Of a stretch of DNA of 64,000 bases, positions 23,398-41,560 are shown one piece after another. Both the position numbers and the translations under genes were made by a program. The notes beneath the pieces are model-generated. The model had not been told where the DNA came from. It saw only the letters and a program-made list of their open reading frames with translations, and did no database searches. The stretch spans positions 4,592,600-4,656,599 of the forward strand of contig NC_066336.1 of the NCBI RefSeq assembly GCF_022539315.1, read 5' to 3'. The stretch's first letter is position 1. Each line of letters starts with the position of its first letter. Origin of the DNA: Serinus canaria. Its lineage: Eukaryota; Chordata; Aves; Passeriformes; Fringillidae.

Positions 23398-23735
23398 TAC
23401 TCTAGTACAGTTCTGGGCCCCTCAAAGGCTCGTAAAAGGTCGAAGAAAATGCCTTGTGAGGAGCGGCTGGGGGAGCTGGGTTTAGTCTTAAGAGGAGGCT
23501 TAAGGAGAACATCATTGCTCTCCACAAGCACCTGCCAAAACCAGGCACAAAATGCCAGGAGCTTGTGGTGAGGTGGGGCCAGTCTTTTCTACTGTGTGAA
23601 GAGTGAGCTTACTGAGAGGAAACGGCCTCAAGCTGAGACATTCACAGCAGATATTAATATTTTTTTCGCCCTCCGAGCGGCCAGACGTTGGGAGGGGCTG
23701 CCTGGGGAAGTGATGGAGTCACCGTGTGATGCGGC
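23398..23735 (+). mobile_element. CR1 LINE fragment upstream of KHDRBS1
   Basis: Recognised from GAGCGGCTGGGGGAGCTGGG, CATTGCTCTCCACAAGCACC, GAGAGGAAACGGCCTCAAGC and CTGCCTGGGGAAGTGATGG in CR1 order. It is more 5' in the element than the fragment at 21483. Decayed. Confidence 0.85.
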
Positions 23736-23859
23736 TGAGGGATTCCACCAGCATGGCCGCGCGGACTGCATGAATTATTCTTTCCCCGCATCCACGATTC
23801 CCTGCCTCCATCATCCACAGCTCCCCTCACGCCGCCGCTTCCAACCCCCCCACCGGCAC

Positions 23860-24081
23860 CGCGCCATTCCCGCCGGGGCAGCCGGCGCATGCGCGGGACG
23901 CTCCCGCGGCGGATCCCCCCTCACTCACCCTCACACACACGGAGCGGGAGGGGGCGGAGCTTCCGCCGCGGCACTTCCGGCCCGGGCGCTGCGCGGGCGG
24001 TGTGGCCGCTGCGCTCCCGCCGCCGCCGCCGCCGCCGCCGTCCCCGGCCCGGCCCCCGCCTCCCCTCCCCGGCACCGCCTC
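23860..24081 (+). promoter_or_regulatory. KHDRBS1: CpG island promoter and 5'UTR of KHDRBS1
   Basis: Extremely CpG-rich sequence directly upstream of the start codon, with GGGGGCGGAGC (Sp1-like), GCACTTCCGGCC (an ETS site in reverse) and a (GCC)n tract at about 24015-24042. It is a TATA-less housekeeping arrangement. The transcription start is not determinable. Confidence 0.65.
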
Positions 24082-24355
24082 ATGCAGCGCCGCGACGACC
24101 CCACCGGTCGTTTATCGCGGGGACAGGGCCCCGGTGGCCGCGCGCCGCCGTCGCGCCGACCGCCCCGTGGCGGAGGGGCCCGCGGGGCCGCCAGCGGAGC
24201 GCAGCCGTCGGCCGGTGGGGCCTCAGGAGCCGGTGGTTCGGGAGGAATGGTTGGCGGTAAGATGGAGCCCGAGAACAAGTACCTGCCCGAGCTGATGGCC
24301 GAGAAGGACAGCCTGGACCCGTCCTTCACGCACGCCATGCAGCTCCTGACCGCAG
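24082..24355 (+). CDS. KHDRBS1: KHDRBS1 (Sam68) coding exon 1; rest of gene not found
   Basis: Sam68 is a nuclear STAR-family RNA-binding protein that regulates splicing and is a Src-family substrate. This exon encodes 91 codons plus one base. It starts [16 protein letters not shown] and ends with the highly conserved [20 protein letters not shown] and [11 protein letters not shown], followed by donor G|GTACCG. The start is chosen because MQRRDD is the family N-terminus; the frame is open further upstream. The N-terminal segment is Gly/Ala/Arg-rich, lacks obvious PPLP/PLLPP-type SH3-ligand motifs and looks tens of residues shorter than human Sam68 as I remember it. No KH, RGG or tyrosine-rich exons are found before TMEM39B; the N gap at 29596-30095 is the likely reason. 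Confidence 0.93.
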
Positions 24356-24559
24356 GTACCGGCACCGGGCACGGGCGGGGCGGCGGGTCCCGGCGGCCCT
24401 GCTGGCCCCGGGGTTAAAATGAGATATTTCCCTGTGTCATCGCAGCTTAATCCGCAGAGCCGCGAGTTCTGCGTGTGGTTTATTGGTGGTTATATCGTAT
24501 TATATGGTGTTGGTTCTTGTGGTGTGGCCTCAGCCAGACGGGAGAATGAAGAAAATCAA

Positions 24560-24895
24560 AACGCGTGAGAGGAGCGTTTAATAATTGAAATAAAACGTGG
24601 TGGAAATAGTAAATAGGCTGCTAATAATGATAATTGTGATGGTCGGAGGGAGAAAAAACAAGCGATTCCTGGTTCTTCACCAGCCCATCCCCGAGCTCCT
24701 TGCAGATCCAGGGTGGCAGTGAGAGAAGCGTTTAAAAATTGAAAACCCGTGAGAGAAGCGTTTAATAATTGAAATAAAACCTGCTGGTAATAGTAAATAC
24801 GGTGCTAATAATGGTAATTGTGATGGTTGGAGGGAGTAGAAGCGAGCGATGCCCGGTTCTTCACCAGCCCTTCCCCGAGCTCCAGGGTGGCAGGG
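24560..24895. repeat. ~190-bp tandem duplication in KHDRBS1 intron 1
   Basis: GAGAAGCGTTTAATAATTG, GCTAATAATG, TAATTGTGATGG and GGTTCTTCACCAGCCC appear twice in the same order. The copies start near 24560 and 24750 and show a few differences. Confidence 0.8.
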
Positions 24896-24929
24896 ACAGT
24901 CCTGGCCATGGAATGTCCCTTTGGAGCGT

Positions 24930-25455
24930 CCGGGTCACCTGTCCTGCCCTGGGGACAGCTCCTCTCCATTCAGGTGACCTGTCCTGCCCTGGGGACAGCT
25001 CCTCTCCATTCAGGTCACCTGTGCTGCTCTGGGGACAGCTCCTCTCCATTCAGGTCACCTGTCCTGCCCTGGGGACAGCTCCTCTCCATTCAGGTGACCT
25101 GTCCTGCTCTGGGGACAGCTCCTCTCCATTCAGGTGACCTGTGCTGCCCTGGGGACAGCTCCTCTCCATTCAGGTGACCTGTCCTGCCCTGGGGACAGCT
25201 CCTCTCCATTCAGGTGACCTGTCCTGCCCTGGGGACAGCTCCTCTCCATTCAGGTGACCTGTCCTGCCCTGGGGACAGCTCCTCTCCATTCAGGTGACCT
25301 GTCCTGCCCTGGGGACAGCTCCTCTCCATTCAGGTGACCTGTCCTGCCCTGGGGACAGCTCCTCTCCATTCAGGTGACCTGTGCTGCCCTGGGGACAGCT
25401 CCTCTCCGTTCAGATGACCTGTCCTGCTCTGGGGACAGCTCCTGTCCTTTCCTGC
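24930..25455 (+). repeat. 40-bp minisatellite, CTCCATTCAGGTGACCTG type
   Basis: About 12-13 nearly perfect units of GTCCTGCCCTGGGGACAGCT plus CCTCTCCATTCAGGTGACCT, in KHDRBS1 intron 1. In transcript orientation every unit has a pyrimidine-rich stretch, CAG and directly GTGACC. Most units also contain an E-box (CAGGTG). Confidence 0.96.
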
Positions 25456-25697
25456 CAAGGGTTAAACGCAGCTTGGCAGCAGCCAGGCTGTTGGAAACGT
25501 GATTCCCATAAAAATCCCTGAACACAGCTGTCGGGAAGAGCAGCAGCTCTGTCCCTGCCGAAATCAGGGCAGCCCTTCCAGCCCTGGGGACAGAGGAGCT
25601 AAAATAGAACCTGAAAGAGCCACGCAGGGGTTTTTCTTTTTTTTTTTTCCTTGCTGGAAATGCAGAGCTGAGCTGGTGCTGCTGCCCGGGGAAGGGC

Positions 25698-25920
25698 TGG
25701 AAATGGAAATGGAAATGGAAATGGAAATGGAAATGGCAGCCTTTGTTCTGTGCCATCCCTTCCCTTCCTTCCTCACTTCTTCCCTTCCCTCCCTCGCCTT
25801 CCTTCCATTCCCTTCCCTTCCCTTCCCTTCCCTTCCCTTCCTTCCTCCCTCCCTTCCTGCCCTTCCCTTCCCTTCCCTTCCCTTCCCTTCCCTTCCCTTC
25901 CCTTCCCTTCTCCCTTCCCC
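25698..25920. repeat. (GGAAAT)n and (TTCCC)n simple repeats
   Basis: 25698-25737 is a perfect six-base ATGGAA/GGAAAT run. 25745-25920 is a TTCCC-rich polypyrimidine tract with a long pure core. It is homopurine/homopyrimidine DNA capable of triplex formation. Confidence 0.92.
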
Positions 25921-26049
25921 TCCCCGTGCCGGGTCTGGGTCTCCCCCTGCAGCTCCCGGGGCTCCCCCGGCTGCTGGAGGCATCTCAAAATCGAGAATAT
26001 AAAATATCCAAATATCCCCAACCTCTGCTGCTCAGATTTCATCTCCCTC

Positions 26050-26530
26050 AGTGATTTAAAGTACTATTATTATTATTATCATCATCATCATCATTATCAT
26101 TATAATCATCATTATCATTATTTATTAATTTTCTCCACTGCTTTTTAAAATTGTTTCTTTTTCCCACCTGCTTTTCAAATTATCATTGTTGTTATTGTCA
26201 TTTAATTTTATTTTAATTCTTATTTTTATTATTTTATAATAATAAATAATCTGATTGCTATCATTACTATTATTACTAATAGTATTAGTAATTTATTTAA
26301 TTACTTAATTTTAAAAATATTTATGGGAGTATTTAAGATATTAAATTAATAAATTATTAAATTAATAAATTAATTAATTATTTAACTGTGTAATTTATAA
26401 TTATTTAACTATATAATTTATTCAATAGTAATTCGTTCAATAATCATTTATTTTAAATAATTTATTTAATAATTATTAATTTAACAATTTTTAAATTACA
26501 TTAATTAATAATTTTTAATTATCACCTGGA
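26050..26530. repeat. AT-rich low-complexity region
   Basis: ATT and ATC trinucleotide runs followed by about 300 bp of TTAATTAATAA-type sequence. No exon. Confidence 0.75.
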
Positions 26531-27082
26531 ATTTTTAAATTATTTCTTTCTCTGCCTGCTTTTTTTTTTTTCATTATTTATTTTGTCAGAGCTTAAAAAT
26601 GCAGAGTTTTGCTGCAGCTCTGGAGGTTTTTGGAGCTTGTTTGATGCAGGGAATAATTCCTGGGAATTGCTGTCTCTGCTCTGGTGCAAAGAACCCATCA
26701 CAGCATCATCTTGATCGAATAAATGAGTTTTATAATCCCATTTTCCATCCCTTTAATGCTTCTGATGAATAAAATTCAGGCAAAGGAAACCCAAGGAGTT
26801 TGTGAACTCCCACAGCAGGAGCAGCATCCTGCAAATCCCCCTTCACCTGAGGGGTGTAACAGGCATTTAGGAGGGGGTTTTAAAATATTAATTAATTTTT
26901 TATTAATTTAATGATTGCAGCTTTGGGGGATGGGAAATTGGAGCAGCTCTAGCTGTGGGTGTTTTGAAAATCACTTTAAAAATTACTGTATAGTATAATA
27001 ATAATAGGAATAATAATATGGATGATGATGATAAATAATATAATAATAAAATAAATTTCCAGTTCAGGATAAGCAGAGCAGC

Positions 27083-27179
<97 letters not shown>

Positions 27180-28235
27180 TTTCCCAGTTCAGGATGAGCT
27201 GAGCAGGAAAACAGTGAGGAAGAATTGGAGGTTAAATGGTGGATTTAGGTGATTTTTTTTGCCTGGATGATCCCCAGAGTGCTCTGGATTCCTTGGAATT
27301 TCAGTCTGGGCCAGAGCTGAGCTGCACAACTCCAGCAAAATCATTTCCAGACCCACAAATGCTCCTGAGTGTCAGCAAAATTCTTATTCCAGCCTTTTTT
27401 CCCCTCCCAGAAGTGGAAGTTGCTCAGGCTGCCTGCCTGGGGGAGGGAGCCCTGCTGGAATTCTGCAGTTCTGTCTTTTAAACAACATAAAGTTGTCTAA
27501 AATGCTGTGGTGGTTCTGTATTTTTAGAGGGAGAATTTATATTTTTTTGGCTTTTTTTTTTTGGGAGCAAGGGCCTGGCAGTGATGGAATTCTCATTGAT
27601 TCCATGGAGTCTGGTATGGAAGTGGCTACAAGGAGAAACTGGAATCTGGGATTTGTTTTATTTTCAAATATAACCCACCTTTCCCTCCTGGGATTTGGGC
27701 TCTGTGTGACTTTTCTTTTCCACAGGAACAAGAAAATCCTGATTTTTCCTTTGGGTTTTTGTTGTGGGAAGAGCAGGGGAGGTGTGAAGGGCACGGCCCT
27801 CTCTGCTTCCCAGCTTTGGGAAAAGGGAGATATCCCACCTGGGTGTCAGCCTGCTGTGGGTTTGGGGATTTGGGGAATTTGAGCTGGTTTTATTTCATGG
27901 AGAAAGCTCCAAGGGAAAAGAGCTGAGCTTCCCAAGGATGTGTGAGCTCTGGAGGGGGGGAATGGCAGCAGGGAGGAGCTGGGGAGGTGCTGGGGGACTC
28001 CCCCAGGGAATTCCCTGCTGGATCCAGGCCAGATCCAGGCTGTGCATTCCTGGAGTGGCTCCTGGGAACCCTGGAGGGAGCTGAGGTCACTGAGATGAGA
28101 GGGGTCACCCTGAAGCTCCATCCGCAGAGATTCCCTGAATTTCTGCCTTTCCAATTGGAAATCCTGTCCCCAAACTGCCACCTGAACCTGTCCCCAGCTG
28201 GATTGTTCTGAAACCTTTTCACTTTTCAGTTTGTT
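26531..28235. other. KHDRBS1 intron region with an (AAT)n microsatellite, no exon found
   Basis: I searched this stretch for the STAR/KH exon sequences expected next in KHDRBS1 (for example codons for IEKIQKG or GKILGPQGN) and saw none. Apart from the (AAT)32 tract it looks like unique intron sequence. Confidence 0.45.
27083..27178. repeat. (AAT)32 microsatellite
   Basis: 96 bp of uninterrupted AAT, flanked on both sides by related CCAGTTCAGGATAAGCAGAGC / CCAGTTCAGGATGAGCTGAGC-like sequence (a short direct repeat). Confidence 0.97.
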
Positions 28236-28254
28236 TTGTTCAGCCATGGCGGTG

Positions 28255-28460
28255 TCCCAACAGCTGGCACAGCTGGGGCCACTCCTGTTCCCACCTCAGG
28301 GGCCATTCCCAGAGCTGGGGCCACTCCTGTTCCCACCTCAGGGGCCATTCCCAGAGCTGGGGCCATTCCCATTCCTGTTGCTGTGCCCCTTCCCACCTCA
28401 GTGGCCATTCCTGTTCCCACCTTTATGGCCATTCCCAGAGCTGTGGCCATTCCCACCTCA
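28255..28460. repeat. ~42-bp minisatellite, CCACCTCAGGGGCCATTCCC type
   Basis: Four to five copies of GGGGCCACTCCTGTTCCCAC plus CTCAGGGGCCATTCCCAGAG, with shorter variants at the right end. Confidence 0.88.
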
Positions 28461-28559
28461 GTGTCCCAGAGCCACTCGTGGTGTCACAGCCAGGGCACCT
28501 CTGCCAGCATCTGAGCCTTCCTCACCCATTCCTGACTCCCCTCTGGATCGGGGGCTGCC

Positions 28560-29265
28560 CTGAATTCCCAGAGCCTGGAATGTCCACAGTTTGGAGTACC
28601 CAGAGCCTGGAATTCCCAAAGCCTGGAATTCCCACTGTTTGCAATTCCCAGAGCCTGGAATGTCCACAGTTTGCAAATCCCAGAGCCTGGAATTCCCAAC
28701 GCCTGGAATTTCCACGTCTTGGAATTCCTGAAGTTCCCAGAGCTTGGGATTCCCAGAGTCTGGGATTCCCAGAGCTTCGAATTCCCAAATTTTGGATTTC
28801 CTAGGTCTTGGAATTCCCAAAGTTCCCAGAGCCTGGAATTCCTAAAGTTTGGAATGCCCAAAGCTTAGAATTGTCAAACGTTCCGAGCCTGGATTCCAAA
28901 GCCGAAATTCCAGGTCGTTCCAAGCGAGCCTGGAATCCCAAGCTGGAATCCCAGAGCGATCCTGGCAAGTTCCCAAGCCCAGTTCCCAGAGCCTGGAATG
29001 CCCAAAGTTCCCAGAGCCTGGAATGCCCAAAGTTGCCCAGAGCCTGGAATGCCCAAAGTTCCCAGAGTTTGGGACTCCCAGAGTTTGGGACTCCCAGAGT
29101 TTGGGACTCCCAGAGTTTGGGACTCCCAGAGTTTGGGACTCCCAGAGTTTGGGACTCCCAGAGTTTGGGATTCCCAGAGTTTGGGACTCCCAGAGTTTGG
29201 GACTCCCAGAGTTTGGGACTCCCAGAGTTTGGGACTCCCAGAGTTTGGGATTCCCAGCTGCTCCC
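28560..29265. repeat. 14-16-bp minisatellite, CCAGAGCCTGGAATTCCC / GAGTTTGGGACTCCCA
   Basis: More than 40 short units. The left part is heterogeneous (GAGCCTGGAATTCCCAAAG), and the right part (29060-29255) is a homogeneous GAGTTTGGGACTCCCA array. Open frames on both strands are repeat-derived. Confidence 0.93.
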
Positions 29266-29595
29266 TCTCCTCCCCTGTCTTTCCTGTCCCATTTCCCGGT
29301 GGAGCTGCTGCTGTTCCTTTTCTGGCTTTGATTTGGTTCCCATCAATTCCTGAATTCCCAATCCCGGCGGTTCCTCAGCTGGAACTGGGATTTCCTGCTC
29401 TGCACAGGTGCCCACCAGCAAGACACAAAATTCCTGGATTTCATTTCAATTTAATCTTTAAATTTAACAACAATTAATTCCTGTTTAGTTTAATTTATCA
29501 AAGAATTTGAAGGCGTTTTTATTCTGGATGTGAGTGTGTAAAAACCATTTATTATTTGTCTGCATTTTCAGAAAAACAAATTATTTAAGGGTTTT

Positions 29596-30095
29596 NNNNN
29601 NNNNNNNNNNNNNNNNNNNNNNNNNNNNNNNNNNNNNNNNNNNNNNNNNNNNNNNNNNNNNNNNNNNNNNNNNNNNNNNNNNNNNNNNNNNNNNNNNNNN
29701 NNNNNNNNNNNNNNNNNNNNNNNNNNNNNNNNNNNNNNNNNNNNNNNNNNNNNNNNNNNNNNNNNNNNNNNNNNNNNNNNNNNNNNNNNNNNNNNNNNNN
29801 NNNNNNNNNNNNNNNNNNNNNNNNNNNNNNNNNNNNNNNNNNNNNNNNNNNNNNNNNNNNNNNNNNNNNNNNNNNNNNNNNNNNNNNNNNNNNNNNNNNN
29901 NNNNNNNNNNNNNNNNNNNNNNNNNNNNNNNNNNNNNNNNNNNNNNNNNNNNNNNNNNNNNNNNNNNNNNNNNNNNNNNNNNNNNNNNNNNNNNNNNNNN
30001 NNNNNNNNNNNNNNNNNNNNNNNNNNNNNNNNNNNNNNNNNNNNNNNNNNNNNNNNNNNNNNNNNNNNNNNNNNNNNNNNNNNNNNNNNNNNNNN
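29596..30095. other. Assembly gap of exactly 500 Ns
   Basis: A run of exactly 500 N, the conventional filler for a gap of unknown length. The left flank is unique sequence and the right flank begins inside a 24-bp minisatellite. It lies where KHDRBS1 exons 2-9 should be. Confidence 0.98.
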
Positions 30096-31075
30096 GGGAA
30101 TTCTCCCTCATGGATCAGGGAATTTCTTCCTCATGGATCGGGGAATTCTTCCCTCATGGATCAGGGAAATTCTCCTCCATGATTAAGGATATTTCTCCCT
30201 CATGGATCAGGGAATTTCTCCCTCATGGATCAGGGAATTCCTCCCTCACAGATCCAGGAATTTCTCCTCCATGGATCAGGGAATTTCTCCTCCATGGATT
30301 AGGAAATTCCTCCCTCATGGATCAGGGAATTTTTCCCTTAAGGATCTTGGAAATTCTCCTCCATGGATTAAGGAATTTCTCCCTCATGGACCAGGGAATT
30401 TCTCTACTGTGGATCAGGGAATTCCTCCATGGATCAGGGAATTTTCCTTCATGGATCAGGGAAATTCTCCTCCATGATTAAGGATATTTCTCCCTCATGG
30501 ACCAGGGAATTTCTCCCTCATGGATCAGGGAATTCCTCCCTCATGGATCAGGGAATTTTTCCTCCATAGATCCGGGAATTTCTCCCTCATGGATCAGGGA
30601 AATTCTCCATGGATCAGGGAATTTCTCCACTGTGGATCAGGGAATTTCTCCTCCATAGATCAGGGAATTCCTCCCTCACGGATCCAGGAATTTCTCCTTC
30701 ATGGATCAGGGAAATTCTCCCTCATGGATCAGGGAATTTCTCCCTCATGGGTCAGGGAATTCCTCCCTTATGGATCAGGGAAATTCTCCTCCATGATTAA
30801 GGATATTTCTCCCTCATGGATCAGGAAATTCCTCCCTCATGGATCAGGGAATTTTCCTCATGGATCAGGGAATTTCTCCTCCATGGATCAGGGAAATTCT
30901 CCCTCATGGATCAGGGAAATTCTCCTCCATGGATCAGGGAAATTTTCCTCCATGGATCAGGGAATTTCTCCCTCACAGATCCAGGAATTCCTCGTCCATG
31001 GATCAGGGAGTTTCTCCCTCAAGGATCAGGGAATTCCTCCCTCATGGATCAGGGAAATTCTCCTCCATGGATCGC
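30096..31075. repeat. 24-bp minisatellite, ATGGATCAGGGAATTTCTCC type
   Basis: About 40 units of CTCATGGATCAGGGAATTTC with small length changes (GGAAATTCTCC, GGAATTCCTCC). The left edge is cut by the assembly gap. Confidence 0.96.
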
Positions 31076-31639
31076 CCTCCAGCACCTCGGATGAGCCGTG
31101 AGTGGTGAGGGGGAGGAATTCCTGCAGGCTGGGGGGCTCCCAGCTGGCATGGAGATGTTTTTCCCTCGTTTTTCCCCTCAGGAATCTCCCTGGTGTGAGC
31201 ACAGCTCAGCTGAGCCCTCCATATGTTTCCCTGGGAATGTTTTTTCCACGCTCCTTTTGCTCCTCTTGCCAAGAGGGAGCTGATTCCAGAGGATCAGTTC
31301 AAACTGTGAGTGGAAAATGGGAATCTGCCAGGTTTTTTTTTGGGGAGTGTTGGAGAACACCAGAGCCTCCCTTGGATCCTGGGAACTCCCCTGGATCTCC
31401 AGCTGCCTGTTGGAAAACTGAAATATAAACTGTTTCCTGATGGAGGTGTTCATTTTACCGCCGAATTTGGAATGCTAGCACTGATTTTGGACCAGAAAAG
31501 GTTCGTCCATCACATTCCAGATGCCTTTTTTGGCCTGACTGCGTTTTTGGGGATGTCCTGGTACTTTTAGAGGATTCTCTTAAACATCAGGTGTCTGGCC
31601 ACTCCTGATTTTTGATGCTTTTGCACAGTCCCAGCATCA
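31076..31639. other. Unique sequence between gap-linked array and CR1
   Basis: No exon recognised. It could be the terminal KHDRBS1 intron or 3'UTR if that gene runs through the gap, but I saw no Sam68 C-terminal coding sequence and no convincing 3'UTR match. Confidence 0.35.
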
Positions 31640-31725
31640 ATTTAAGTTGGAAAAGCCCTCCGAGCTCTGTGACCGGTCATTCCTTGGACACATCCAGGGC
31701 TGGGCACTCCAAACCTCCCTGGGCA
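31640..31725 (-). mobile_element. CR1 LINE fragment, minus orientation
   Basis: GTTGGAAAAGCCCTCCGAG, TTCCTTGGACACATCCAGGG and AACCTCCCTGGGCAG follow the reverse-complement order of the CR1 3' region. Short and decayed. Confidence 0.75.
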
Positions 31726-32039
31726 GGCACAAAAAATACCAAAAAAATACCAAAAAAATACCAAAAAACCAGCAAATTTTGTCTCTGTGCAAATCCATTC
31801 ATTCCAGGGCCGCTTTTTCCTCCAGCCTAGGCAGGGCTGGCTCTCAGCTTTGTGAAACCATCTGTGCTGAAGCCTCAACCCCCACAAATCCCGGCAAATA
31901 ATTGGGCAAAAAAACCCCAAAATCTGCGGAGATGCTGAAACCCCTCCAGGAGCATCGCAGCGCGGAGGCGCCTGGAGCCGCGCAGGTGCCAGGGATTACT
32001 CATTCCCTGCCATAACCGGCTCCGTTCCCAGCGGTGACA

Positions 32040-32215
32040 CCGGGAGGTGACACCGGGAGGTGACACCGCGCTGGGTGTGGCCGCCTGGGCGTGGCCACAC
32101 ACAAAGGGGCGTGGCTCCGTGCGCGTTCGCGCCCCGCAGCAGCTTGTCCCACGCCGGCCGCCGTCGCGCCCCGCCCGCCATATTGTGCCCGGCGCAGGCG
32201 GAGCGGCGGCCGGCG

Positions 32216-32219
<4 letters not shown>
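32040..32219 (+). promoter_or_regulatory. TMEM39B: TMEM39B CpG promoter and non-coding exon 1
   Basis: GC-rich, with three GGGCGTGGC-type KLF/Sp boxes at 32090-32115, a YY1-like CGCCATATT at about 32177, and exon 1 ending at 32219 before GTGAGG. Exon 1 ends ATGG, so splicing to 33730 would create a short upstream ORF (see 32216). Confidence 0.6.
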
Positions 32220-39833
<7,614 letters not shown>

Positions 39834-39954
39834 AACAATTGCACTGATGCTCTCAGCCTATTACAGAACAAACAAAAACGAGAAACCCTCAGAGCTTTGT
39901 ATTTTTGTTACCACTGCTTTTTTTTTGTTGTCGTTTTCTTTGATAACTGATGTA

Positions 39955-39960
39955 ATTAAA
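39955..39960 (+). terminator. TMEM39B: Candidate polyadenylation signal of TMEM39B
   Basis: ATTAAA 122 nt after the stop codon, followed by an A-run and TTTTTTT/TTGTTTGG GT-rich sequence suitable as a downstream element. Confidence 0.55.
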
Positions 39961-40299
39961 AGGAAAAAAAAAAACATATTTTTTTACTCCCAACAAGTTG
40001 TTTGGGTGTTTGTTGTTTGGATCCACCTCCACCAAAAGGTTTGCTGCTGTTTGGGTGTGAGGAGGGTTTTTTTTAATGGTGGTCAGGTAAGACAGGGGTG
40101 GAGAGGGAGGAGGAAGGTGAGAGATGTGTTAAAGCTCCCAGCTGGGATCCTTTGGGGGGGGTGAACCCTCATCCCGTCCTTTTGGGGGTCCCCAGGAGCT
40201 CCTGTGCCCCCTCCCCATGCTCTGTGAAGGGAAAGGTGATGTCATTTCTCTAAAATGTGTGTTTTCAAATTGCTGAGCCCCAGCCGCTGCAGGTCCCTG

Positions 40300-41560
40300 C
40301 TTTGAGGGGTCCCGTGTGGCCGTGGGGACACGGCGGGAGCTGAGGGGGTTTGGGGGAGCCCCAGCCGCCCCCCTTTGCTCCTTACCTGCGCCTCGGGTGT
40401 TCTCCCCAGGCTCCTCCTGCCCAACCGGCCTGTCAGGATCAGGGGAGGAGGAGGAGGAGGAGGAAAGAAGGAGGAGGAGGAGGAACGGACGCAGCTCATC
40501 CCCGAGAGCCCTGGCCCGGGGCCCGTCCCCGCTGCCGGGAGCACCGCCCGTGCGGCCGCTGCGGGAGCTCCGGGCTCCCCCTGCCCGCGGGAGGGTCCGG
40601 GGGGGTCCCAGACGGGGTTCCGGGGGTCCCAGAAGGGTTCCCGGGGGTCCTAAAGGGGTCCCGGGGGGCTCGGGGGGTCCCGGGTCCGGCCTTTGTTCCG
40701 GCAGGGCCACGCGGCCGCCAGGGGGCGCCAGGCGCGCGCGCTCCCGGTCCCGCTCCTGATCCCGGTCCCGATCCTGGCTCTGATCCCGGTCCCCATCCAG
40801 ATCCCGGTCCCCATCCAGGTGTCGGTCCCGATTCCCATCCCGATCCTGATTCTGGTCCTGGTCCCGCTTCCGACACCGTTCCCGATTCAGCCCCGACCAC
40901 GCCAGGGGAATTGTTGCCGCTGAAAGCGGAGATCAAGCACCGGAGCGGCTCCGGGGGAACCGGGGGCAGAACCGGGATCGGGATCAGGACCAGGACAGGA
41001 CGGGACCATCGTCCGTGGCTCCGGGGAGGGGAAAGGGGGTGTCGGTGCCCGGCCGAGCCCCGAGGGACGGCGGGGACACGGCGGGGACAGAGCGGGACCA
41101 AAGGCCACCGGAGCGAAGCCGCCGCCGTTTCCCAGCGCCGCCGTCAGCGGGCAAAGGGCGAGGAAGAGGAAGGAGCAGCGGGAATAGCGAAGGCTGGAGG
41201 GAAGCCAGAGGCGGGAGAGCTCGCGGGATTGTGCCTTCCCTCACCCCCACCCCGCACCGGCACCGGCACCGAGCGGGACCCCCCATTCCCGGGACACCGA
41301 GCGGCTCCGCTGCTTGGAGCGGCTGTGGAACCCCCCGAGCCCCCCTGGCAGATCCTGCGGGTTTGGGGGGCACAGAGCGGCGCCTCCCCCGTCCCCGTTT
41401 CCCGTGTGACCCCACCAGGACCAAGCCCGGTGTCCGGCCGGGATTTCCAGCCGGGTGGGGCGGGGGGCGATGTCGGAGCCCCTGCCCGGCACGGCGGGAG
41501 GAAACGGCCGTGTCCAGCCTTTCCCGAGGATGAGGATTTCCTTCCTCCCATTGAGCGGGG
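40300..41560. other. GC/CpG-rich block with CCCGGTCC-type short repeats, no gene recognised
   Basis: Long stop-free frames exist on both strands because the sequence is C/G-rich and includes a GATCCCGGTCC short array at about 40740-40880 and a GGAGGA run near 40440-40490. It could be a CpG island for an unannotated transcript, but no protein family is recognisable in any frame. Confidence 0.45.

Noticed and set aside
29534..31101. Open frames of 315 and 193 codons across and after the N gap
   Set aside because: The first is mostly N. Both encode only the 24-bp minisatellite unit (HGSGNFS-like repeats).
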